DNA of 64,000 nucleotides from Romanomermis culicivorax (taxonomy: Eukaryota > Nematoda > Enoplea > Mermithida > Mermithidae). The stretch spans positions 124,001 to 188,000 of the forward strand of contig CAWUHX010000404.1 of the NCBI GenBank assembly GCA_963922205.1, read 5' to 3'. The translations under genes and the position numbers were made by a program. The notes beneath the pieces are model-generated. The model was not told the DNA's origin. It ran no database searches and saw only the letters and a list, made by a program, of their open reading frames with translations. Shown here piece after piece: positions 31,849 through 43,800 of the stretch; the stretch's first letter is position 1; the number at the start of each line of letters is the position of its first letter.

Positions 31849-34800
31849 ATGACTCCACTACAATGGATATTACATTCGGCAATAATTACTTTTTTGTGGA
31901 TCACACCGAACATTGCTGAAACGCTAAATTTGAAAATTGATCCTTTGTTCGAATTGGTACCAGAAAATTGGACTGTTGGTAAGGCTGAAAGTTGGGATTG
32001 AATTTGATTAGGATGAAATCAGTCATGTAAAGGATTAGTTCTCTTGACATTTTGAAAATTCGTGCATTTGTCTGATCTAGAGAATCGCTTATATTCTGAA
32101 CCAGATTGTCACAGGTCAAGAATGTAGGTACTTATATTTTCGTCATGATAAGATTGCCAAGCGTAAATTCTAAAATTGTGCAGGGTGGTCCAAAAAACGG
32201 CCCGCCTAAAAAGCCTATTGTATACCAACCATAAGTTTTGCATCTTGAAATTTCAAATATCCGTGCAGCTTGACCTATCCTCAGTAAGCCACGGCTTTTT
32301 GATGTCAATTTATACTTCCTTTCTTTTGAAATTTAATTAATTAACTGGAGTAAAAAAAAACATATTTAATTAAAATAACTTAAAATTTAAAAAATTAATT
32401 TAAGGCGTATTTAGGTATTACAATGATTTTCAGTTGAAAAAATTCTCAACAGCAATGAAAACTGAACGGGCTAAACACTCAACGAATAAGCTAAACCTCC
32501 GTAAAATTTAAAATTTTCGTAAATTTTCAATATTTCCTTTATTGAGAGCTGTAGAATGATCCTAATAAGGTTTTATAGCAAGTTGAAATCAAAATTTCAA
32601 CGCTTCCCTTTTGTAAAAAACTCTTCAGCAGTATTTCTTGTAGAATTTCTTTTGTGCTTGTGATACCTCAAGTTATACCAATTATTCCGTGACTCTCAAA
32701 CACAAACGATGTTCTGAAATATACTACAGAAATTTTACCATCGAAAGCAAAAGGTTGTAACCTTAGGTCTGCACTGATTATTTCACGGTAGGTATTCCAT
32801 CAGTCGGCAATTTTCTGGGCACCCTGTACCAGGCTTTTTTAGTCATTTTAAGGGCCTGGGTCCCTAAAATTTTTGAAATGGCCCCTAAAATTTAATTCTG
32901 GGAGCCATTTTAGCTCCTAAAATTTTGACTTATTTATTTATGTTACTGAATTATAGTTATTTTCGTTTAATTCTAGATTTAAAGTAAGCGCATTACAGGC
33001 TCTAAAATCATGAAACATCGAAAATTTTCTGGCGTTTCGCGCCGGATTTCATTCTATAATTTTTCGGATTGGTCTATTCACTGTTTATCTACAAATCAAA
33101 TTTTCTAAGTAAAAATTTTTCGGAAAAGGGAAAAATATGGAGGTTCGACAAGGAAATGATGAGTTTTGGTGCGTTTAAGAGGTCAAAATCTGAATTTTTC
33201 TAACTTTTCTGTAACTATGTAGATGATTTTCAAAAATTTCAAGTTCAATTTGAATTTTTTCAATCTCGTGACAATATGAACATATTTTTTAATTTGTAAA
33301 CTGATACATGCATGTTTTCGAGCCTTATGTTTATTAAATAAGTTATCCTCAGATTGATTTTCCAGTATTTTAGAGTTTCAGAATCTAAAAAATTTTCGTT
33401 GCGTAGTGCCGGAAAGATATAGGAAACAACAGGAGAATAAGAGCAGAAGCTGCATTTTTAAAAACCTATACTTTTGTGTCGGAAGGAAATGAACTCAAGT
33501 GCTATCTTGGAAGAAGGCTTGTGCAAAAATAAACGAAATATCGTGTTTTTTGCACGAAAAAATTTTTTCGCACAAAGATTTCTTGGCCGATCTTTGTACA
33601 TGGAGAAAGAAGCCTGAAGAATGAAATTTTGAAGAATAAAATTTTGAACAGCAATTTTTTTAATACGTATCAACGTATAGAATATCTATTTAATTTAATA
33701 CGTTCCACAGTGTGTTACAAGCGTATTTTTCGATATTCTTCAAGTAAAAATTTTTGGCTCCCAAAATTTCAATTTGGCCCCTAAAAATTTAGGCCTAGGA
33801 GCCATTTGGCTCCTGATTTTCAAACCGAAAAAAGCCTGCCTTGTACGTATCGCACTGCATTCAATTTATCTTAGCAATCGTAGTAATCTTTGTAATATTT
33901 TAATCAAATGGAAATTCACGAAATCTCATGATGCATGAGGCATACGCTTGTGGAGAAAGTTATATTTTTAGTTTGTCATATCATGACAGTCTGATCAAAT
34001 TTTTAAATTGGTTATATCTTAACGCTCCTGATGTTAGTCAAACTTTCCCATTATTAACTTCATTTTTGCAAATTTTGGCTGGACTGGTTGGTCGAAAAAA
34101 ACGACGTTGAGAATTTATATTCGCTAACCTTTCCTCATCATTACGATTTAAATCCGATAGTTTGAAAATTTAAATTTGCACATTCGTGCTTCCGATGTGT
34201 ACATTTGATCTACAATTTTTTTCTAGACTCTGCTCTGCCAAATCTATCCATATGTCCGATATACAACGGCTGGAAAAATTTGACCTTGTCCATAATTAGC
34301 GGCGATCCCCAAGGCTATTTCCGTTTGAAGCAGACCAACGCAACGTGCTCGACTTTAGTTTTGGCCAAAGAGTTAGATGCGGATGTATTTATGAGGATTG
34401 GGAAAAATATCGTACCAAATTTCGCATCAGGGTATTTACATTTCAGATCATAAATGCGGACGGCAGTCGAGGTCAAAGCTTCAATTTGGCTATCAAATGC
34501 ACCGACGGTTGGCTCATGGTGAGCTTCGAAGGAGGGAGGGAAAAACGATTCTAGAAAATAATTGTCTTACTGTAGGTTTACGGTAACTTCGACGTGCAAG
34601 TGGTGGATGTGAATGATAATGCGCCCAAATTTGTAAAAACTGACAATGCCTACATGGTGTCTGAAGTAATGACTTGTGCATATAGCAGTGGTCAATCGAT
34701 CAATAAACTTGTTTTTGTAGGATACCGAAATCGGATCTCATTTGTTTACAATAACGACGTTCGATCCTGACACTGGAGTCGGTGGCATTGATAGTTTCAT

Positions 34801-37800
34801 TCTTGAAGTAAACGAAATTGGTTACAGTATGGTCATTCTCACACACGCTTCTGATCTCGATATGATAGATTCGGGTTGAATGATGGTTCAAAAATGTCAC
34901 CTCTGCAGCATACATGCACGGCAAGAATTTTCCAGGGGGTGTATGCTTGGACTTTCTATCCAGTGGGATGGGGGGTGGGCGAGCAAAAAAACAAAAAAAA
35001 AGTTCTGCAAGCCCGTTTTTCATACAAAATATGCACTAAAATCATTAAAGAAGTTGTCTTAGAAAAAGTTCAGGCAGGGTGTTTGACGATTTTTTGGGTC
35101 AGGGGAGTAGCCAGGGTATCAGGTAAGGGGTTTATCCCCCTACCCGCCCATTTGCATGTATGCTTTGCAGTCATTGGCTGTGTTAGAACAGTACTTTTTC
35201 ATATGGGCATCCCCAGATTAATTTATCAGTAATGTCTGAGAAAATTTAAAACATTTCAGTTTAGAAATACTCTCCAACCTAAGATTAGGCTGATGTGTAA
35301 AGTCTGAATTCTCACATCTGCTCTGGTTATTGTAATACAGAAGTTCTAGTGGATTGTTTTTGAATATCATACAGTAGCAGTTCACTGTTATATTAGTCTA
35401 TAAATCCAAAATATACGAGGGTATATCCAAAAGCTTTGGGACTGTATCCACCATTTTTGTAATAATGATTACGACTTAATTTTTTTTGTAAAGTAACATC
35501 TTGTTTACACTCTGTTAAAGTTTCGTATTTCTAAGCCAACTTTTTTTGTGTGACTTCGTGTTTTCAAAACCCCACTTTTTGAATGATGGAAAATTCCAAA
35601 TTTGAAGTTCAGCCAACATCAAGTTTTTAGTGAAACTTGGTTGGAATTCAACCGCCATCATTGAAGTTTTGCAGAAAGCTAACGGGGACAAGGCCCCTCC
35701 AGAGCCACAGCATTTCGATGGATCAAGAATTTTAATGCCGGTCAGGAAGAAATTGAGGATGAGGGTCAGGCTGGTCGCCCAGCAAATGACGAAAACGTCA
35801 TTGCTGTCCAAGTTGTGATTGAACAAGGTGGTCGGGCATCCATTCAGATGATATCCAAAGAAGTTGGCTCTCCATGCAGCTCAGTTCAAAGAATTTTGAT
35901 TGGTCAGCTGGGACTCAGACTTTAGCACCCATTCATTGCACAATGAGACTGGATCGATCTATAGACTTTTTGAACCGAATCTATGTGGATGAAACCGAGT
36001 TTCATTCACGAATTGTAACTGGTGATGAAATCTGGATTTACCAATATGATCTTGAATCTAAACAACAGTCCAAACAATGACTATCATCTGGGCCAAGGAG
36101 CCCAATCAAATTCAAGGCCGAAAAGTCAACCAAGAAGGTCATGGCCACAATTTTTTGGGATTCAGACTAGGTCATTCTGGTTGACTTTTTCGAGGGTCAG
36201 AGGACAGTAACAGGAAGATATTATGAAGAAGTACTCCGAAAGTTACGTTCTGCTTTGGTCAAAAAACGACCTCGAAGGTTCCATCATCGAATCATGTTCC
36301 ATGATGACAATGCACCAGCTCATTCATGCAAGATTGTGGAAGCTTTCCTCCAAAACTTTAATTGAGAATTGCTTGCTTATCCACCCAACAGTCCAGATAC
36401 TGCTCCATCTGCCAAAGTTGAAAGAACATTTGAAGGGAATTTGCTGGAAATCAAGTTCTGATGTGAAACGTGCTGTTTTGGCATGGTTTTCTGAAAACGA
36501 GCCTCCTGTTTTACAGAAATGGCCTGGAGCATAAGAAAGACCGCATGCATAAGTGTTTTGAGTTAGATGGTAATTGCGTTATGAAATAAAAATTTGTTCG
36601 TTGCTTTTGTAGTTTTTACAAGAGCAGTCTCAAAACTTTTGGGTATACCCTCGTAGATTATTTCATCTGATAGGCGTATATTTTTCACACATTGCCCATG
36701 CAGCCGCATGACTAATGTTACAGTAGTCATTTTCACTATATGCCTTGTTTACATCAAAATCTCACAAATTGTATTATGAACAAGGGTAAACATGGAAACT
36801 CACTTATATCAGGGCTGACAGAAAGCGTATTTTTATAAATCACTGTAAACGTTCCTATATTATCCAAATAGAAAGTACGGCCTAGCTTTAATATCTTTTG
36901 GATAAGAAGCCTTGAAATTCTGCGATGAAGTTTAATAGTTCACAATTTGACATCAGTATAAATTTGGAATCACCAAAGTATGAAATATTCTACAGTATGT
37001 CTTATTAAATGCGTCTTTCCTACTCTCTGATGCAGCTACTGTGGTTCCCACATCAGTTGCGTGTGGAAATTGGATAGTTCCGAGCGAATTTCAGTGTAAA
37101 CAAGATTCACTCGGCCTTCACACTTTACACTTTTGACTTCCCGTCGAGTACGACCTTGTTAATCATCAAATTACAAGTGTTCCAAAAAATAAGCAGGAGA
37201 GATACCTCTTTTCCACATCGAACTTTATTTTTCAGGAAAATTACGACAATACTTTCGAGATGAAAAACGGTTCTTGCATCGATTCGCATTGCTCGGCCGT
37301 CGTGAGGTTGGCCAAAAAATTGAACTACGACGTCAAAAGCGTTTATAAATTGACGGTCGCGGCGTTCGACGGCGCCGGGCGATCGCCCATCGTCAATAGG
37401 GCCAAAATAGATTTGATCGTCAATGTGAAAGACGTTCAAAATAATCCGCCCAAATTTTTAACCGATTCTAGAATCCAATTTGTGGCCGAAAATACGCCTG
37501 TAGTAAGATGGATAGGATTTGATTGTGCTACAGGATCAAGTTCTAAAATTTTCTTATACTCAAATTTGAACTCGAAAAATTGGCTTTGGATTAAATCAGC
37601 AGCCGATTAACTACTGTTTTTCATGAAATGCTTCTAAATAATGCAAGTGGAAAGCAAGTAGTATTTCAGATTTTCGCGATTTTCTAATAAACTGTATATT
37701 ATATAGGACTGAAAATTTGTGAGCGTACTGACCACACCTTTAACAATTTTTCGAGTGAAAAATTTTACGGTAAGAGCTCTATGTAAACGATTTTGAAGAC

Positions 37801-40800
37801 AGTACTGATTTGTGTCACTTTTCTATTTGTAAGCATTTTATAAAAAACAGACTATAGATTGAGTTAGATCCGAATTAAAAAATTATCCAATATTTAGTCG
37901 TTCGGACTCTCATCAGTGTTAAATCTTTAAAACATCAACCATAATTGAATTGGTGATGAATCAGTCCGATTATGAATAATCTTCAGCTTGAATCTGGAAA
38001 AAACTTGTATTCAACCAATTTTTTGGGGTAAAATTTCAACTGCAAAAGTTTCAGTGTAAGCAAGACTCTCGAGCAATAAAAAATTAGTGTAAAGTTTCTT
38101 GGGAACCATAAAATGTCTAGTGCTTTATGTATGATTTAAGACTTTGAACTTGTGAATAACCTTATCATCAAGTTTAGGGTAATCGTTTCCTCAATTATCC
38201 TAATTTTAGCAATTTTTTGGTTGATTCTGGTTTGAAATTTTCTGATGAGGATACAATTTCATGGTGAATCAGTTCACAGCTGAGACTTGTATTTTACAGG
38301 GAACAGAAATTGTTCGTGTCCAAGCGGTCGACGGTGATGCGGGAGTAATACCTCACAATGAAATCAGATACCATTTGGCAGGTAGTCAGAATATCTAAAG
38401 TTCTGTCGATGAAATTTGTCAATATACAAAGATTTTCTTTCCGACCTCATTGTTGTTGGAATGTGTGAAATTTTATAGATTTTCCAGTGCGTAAAATTGC
38501 ATGATATCATCTGCAAGGAAATGCTCCAAAAACGAATGATCCAAAACGCTGCTAGTGCGACAGTCATCCATACTAGAGTGTTACAGCAAACCACTGCTTT
38601 CTACAAATAGTTAACAAATAGTCTATATACGACGATTACAGTCACTGCATTTTAATTTGCTTGCATTTTCATCTGAAAACCAAGGCAACTTGTCTACTGA
38701 CTTGTCTACTGTAGGAATGCTTCACACCCCTCGAATGGATTGAACTCACTTTCGAACTTAGTAGTTTATTTCCTGCAGAATTTGAATCTTCAGACGCTTA
38801 TTCTTTCAAAATCTGCCGATTCTTGTCAAATCTGCTAGAAAACGATGCATACAAAAAAAATCAAGAGTTTCATCTTAAACGACTTAAATTATTTTGAACC
38901 TTAAATTCTGACGACTGCACGGTGCAGGAAAACTGTCCGTTCAAAACGTCAGTTCAACCTAAGCCAATCCTGTTAGACTGTTCTGTTTTTATCATCAGAT
39001 AGCTCATCAACTATAGTTTCTCACTTTGAAATTTTTATTTCTATACCTACAGTACTCCGTAAGCAGTTATCGTTTATTGTAGCCAATGTTTTTGATGTCA
39101 ATTTTTGATTAATTTAATCTTTGAGTGATGAGCACTCTGCAATATTCGTCTATTGGAATGTAAGCCTACTGTGAAAATGCTTTACGACAAATGCAAACTG
39201 AGCAAGCTAATCATTGGAAGTCTAGTTGCTGAGCACCAATGGTTAATTTTGATATGAGCAAAAGGCTGTTTCCAGGAAAATCTGTAATTTTTTTAATCAT
39301 GATAATCCTTTAATTGAGAGCTACAGAGGGATCTAAAATTTGTTCAAAAAAATGATAGAAATCTGGGCTCTTTACCGCCGTTTTATTTCAATTTTTCGAT
39401 TTTCTAAAATCTGTCGAAAAATAATCCATAACCAAAAGTCACAAAAGCGAGCGGTTTTGCATTAAGCTATACCAATCAATTTGTGAATTCTAAAAATGTA
39501 TAAAACGGGGCTGGTCTCATTAAAGATAATCAAGCTCCATCTGAGCTGCATGCAGCTTAACTTTCTCGATATATTTTGTATGGAAGACTAAACTAAAGCT
39601 GCGCTGCACTTAACGGCAACCATATAACAGTTAAGCTACAGCTTAAGCTGCAACTCAGCTGTAGCTTGAGTCTTTTTGATGAAACTGGCCCTTGATGTTA
39701 GGGCACTCTACTGTCCTTGGAACGCTTGAAAGTGATAACTGGAAAGCTGGTACTATTTAAATTTTTATGTTTTTTCTAATGTCATATGGGAGTGAAAATT
39801 CGTGGGCATACTTACCTAAGCTTGAAACATTTCAGAAAAAATCGATGACAGAACAATTTTTCTAGCGAAACGCCAGATCAGATCTGCTTACTGAAAGTAA
39901 TGTAGTACTTTTAAAGACGGACCGTTTTTTAACACTTTGATGGATCACTTTTCGTACCACCCTGCGCTAATTTTGATCAGAATGAATGTGACACTCTCCA
40001 AAAACGAAAGATTTATTGATCTAAATTTTATAGCTTCTTCCCCATATTTCGACATAAACACCACCACCGGATCATTGTACGTTTCCGGTCCTCTTGATCG
40101 AGAAAATCCGGAAATTTTCAAATCTAGCGGAACTTTGATACTCCAAGTTGTGGTAGGTTGAAAATTTCCCGCCAAAATTCCACATTTTTCTGGATCTTTT
40201 TCTCGAAGGCTGAAGAAGATGGAAGAGATTTCGGCGATTCAAAACCGAAATCGACGCTCATGTTGACTATCGTTATAACTGATGTAGATGACGAGAAACC
40301 CCGTTGCAACCAAACTTTGTACGAAGCGAAAATTTTCGAAGACGCTCAAAGAATGATACCCCTCGTTTTTACGAATGCGCAAGATCTGGTCGTATATGAT
40401 AATGACGAGGTGAGATTGTTAGAAAATTTAGAATCTGGTTCTCTTGTGCGTCATATTTTTTAGAATTTGATTTTCAGGATAATTTTCAGGTTTGTAATTC
40501 AGTATATATCTTATACAGAAATTGTTCAGGAAAATTTAATCTGTAAATTGATGGATTAATAATTTCTTCCGACAATACTGTTCCTTACGATCACTGTTTT
40601 TAAAGTTGAACTCGCAAAATTTACGATTTTTGGGATATGTGTTTACTGTAGCGAACAAAACGCTGTATTTGACACACGAATCATTGTAAACGTCAACAAT
40701 TTTATTATTTGTGGTTCCAGGTCAAATTCCTCAATAAATTAAACTCAATTTTTCATGTTCTCTTCTAGGGGCCTAATGGTCAATTCGAACTGTCTATTGT

Positions 40801-43800
40801 TGGACCCAATTCTCTATTCGATATCAATCCCAAAAAAATTCTCAACGTCGGTACGGTCATTGTTCGTCTTCAGGAAAGTAACGTTCTGGATTTTGAGCGT
40901 CAAAAAGTTCTTTGGCTCCAGGTTAACTAACCCGGAAAAATGAAAAAACACCACACAAAATACAAATTGTTTAGGTAATATTGAAGTCTGTCTTATCGCC
41001 TACCGTGACTCATGCGGGAAAAACTCCAGCTTGCGATATCCGCGTCCAAATTTTGGATTCGAACGACAACGTACCTCAATTTTCGCACAAGTCTTACTAT
41101 GGAGTTGTTATGGAAAATTCTAAACCTGGAACTTCGATCATAAACGTTACAGTAAACCTGTGATGATTTGACGTAGATCAAAATTTTGATTACAGAAAAT
41201 TTCAACGTTGTTAAATTTTGCAGGCATTTGATCTCGACACTGCCGAATACGGTCCGTTGATCTATTCGTTACATGGCCCGGGATCGGATCTGTGAGTTGA
41301 AATTTCAACCGTTTATACTGCCGAATGAATATTCTATACATGATATCTATCTTGAAATGTGAATGATCAACTCTATGTCTAAGATGCTGATCGAAACTGA
41401 TAAAATACTGCTGAAAATAATCTGTGATAACGTGTACTGGCTGAGTCTAGAACTCTTGAAATGACTCGGAATGTGATAAAAAGCAATAAAAACGATCTGA
41501 TGTGATCAAAGACATGACCCGACAATTGAGCGCCGGACAATTGAGCGCCGAAAATTGAGCGCCGACAACTGAGCGCCAGACAACTGAGCGCCGTGACAAC
41601 TGAGCGCCGAGACAATTGAGCGCCGAGACAATTGAGCGCCAGACAACTGAGCGCCAGACAACTGAGCGCCGGCAACTGAGCGCCGTGGCTTAGGCTTATG
41701 TTTATGCTTAGGCTTAGGCTTAGGCTTAGGCTTAGGCTTAGGCTTAGGCTAAGGCTTAGGCTTAGGCTTAGGCTTAGGCTTATGTTTATGCTTAGGCTTA
41801 GGCTTAGGCTTAGGCTTAGGCTTATGTTTATGCTTAGGCTTAGGCTTATTTTTATGCTTAGGCTTAGGCTTAGGCTTAGGCTTAGGCTTAGGTTTAGGCT
41901 TAGGCTTATGTTTATGTTTATGCTTAGGCTTAGGCTTAGGCCTCAGTAAATGAAAAAAACGCTCAATTATAATGCATTAAATAGTCGGTGCTCAGTTGTC
42001 GGCGCTCAAATGTCTGACGCTCAGTTGTCGGCGCTCAAATGTCTCGCGCTCAGTTGTCACGGCGCTCAGTTGTCACGACGCTCAATTGTCCGGCGCTCAG
42101 TTGTCGGCGCTCAATTGTCGGCGCTCAATTGTCCGGCGCTTAATTGTCGGTGCACCCCCAACACCACCTCCCCAAACTCGGAAAAATTGGAAAAAAGTGG
42201 CTTTTTGGCCTTTTTTGGGAAAATTTTCGAAATCTTTTCGACTTTTTTTGGGATTCTTTCGATTGCCCCCCCCAAATTTTGGGTTTACCCCCCTCCCCCA
42301 ACTGGTCGGACTTCTTACAGGTATGACTGCTGGATTGAACTTGCATACTGCGCGCTTCTCAGGCCTGCATTCTTAAGTTATCTATCATCACACACAATGA
42401 CCGACTTATGTGGTATCTATAGTTTCTAGGTTAGATATTTTCAACAATCACGGATTTCTTGTGATACCCGATGTTTGATAAGAAAATTTTCTCCCAGGTT
42501 TCACATCGATGATCACGTCGGTACAGTAAGAACAAAGCGCACGTTGGATAGGGAACGAAAATCCGAATACGAACTTACGGTAACCGTGCAAGACGAAAAT
42601 GGCAAAGGTCACAAAAATTCGACTAATTTAAAAATTTACGTAGCCGACGACAACGACAACGCGCCGAAATTCAAAAGTTCTTTATACGTGGTTTATTTGT
42701 ACGAGAATAGTGTAGAATTCAGTGCCGTAGGCAACGGTAGTCGAGAATTCATGGTCGAAGTGAGAAGCATGGAATAGTAACCCCAATCTTCTGAACATAT
42801 TGCATGCTAGATAATATTCCTTAGATTGATTTTTGGATTAAAAATCTACAAACATTTTGAGGATAAGCAGTGCTGATGGGACTTGAGCCTCGTTCATTTG
42901 TAGGAAATGAACGTGCTCATCCAAATGCATGAAAAGCTTCTGATCAGAAGATAGACCCCTGTTACAGCTGTGACTTTTTGAACTATACCAACTTGATCTA
43001 AATTTGATTTATCGATCTTATTTAGGCTTTTGATGCCGATCAACCTCACACAGCTAATTCCAACATTACTTACACTATCGATAGGAACGATGAAGATCAA
43101 AATCATGGTCATTTATATTTTTTGATCGACGAATCCAGCGGTCGAATCAAAGTTCGACCACCTGGTGTGGATTTGGAATCGATGAGGGACAATTTATTTA
43201 ATTTAACCGTTTCGGCTCACGATCAGAATAAAATTCGACCGTTGTTCAGTTCGGTTCAAGTTTTGGTATACGTTAATGTAAGAAATTAAGAGAATGCATT
43301 TGGAATAGGTTGTTATTTTTTATTGAAGCTTGCTACCCTGAATGGCCGAACGTTTCTTCAACTTCCTCCATCCAAAATTTGTGAATTTCACCTGTGTCAA
43401 AAAATGAAATAATATCATTAAACATACATATACCAGGTTTGATTCGGGTTCCATAGGATTTGTCATACAGAATAATGATTTTAAAGTCAGTGTAGTTCAG
43501 TTCAATTTTCATTTTTATATAATTTTCATGGTATTGATTTGAGACTATTTTGATTCTATAAATAGTTGGATCAATTTTTGTGCAAATTTTGTAAATTATC
43601 ACTTTATGACTTTTTTATCTTCCCCTTCACGCTTCATTTTGCAAGAAGCAAATATAACACCAATTGCATCAACCGCCAAAGGTTTTGTTCATTCGTGACC
43701 TTACATCAAAACTTTATAACGTTATGTTCTGGTATCCCGAATATACTGGCACACGGAATACCGAATAATGGATTAATTCCTGATATGCCAAACATATACA

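Noticed and set aside
34345-34554. Frame containing EDWEKYRTKF as a cadherin exon
   Set aside because: Splicing out 34385-34446 restores a continuous EC repeat (LDAD then IINADG); the other frame is read through that intron.
41698-41949. Open frame of Arg-Leu repeats
   Set aside because: It is only the translation of the TTAGGC hexamer array.
41518-42155. CRISPR-like array
   Set aside because: The repeated units are contiguous, degenerate and inverted between the two sides, without unique spacers, and the DNA is eukaryotic.
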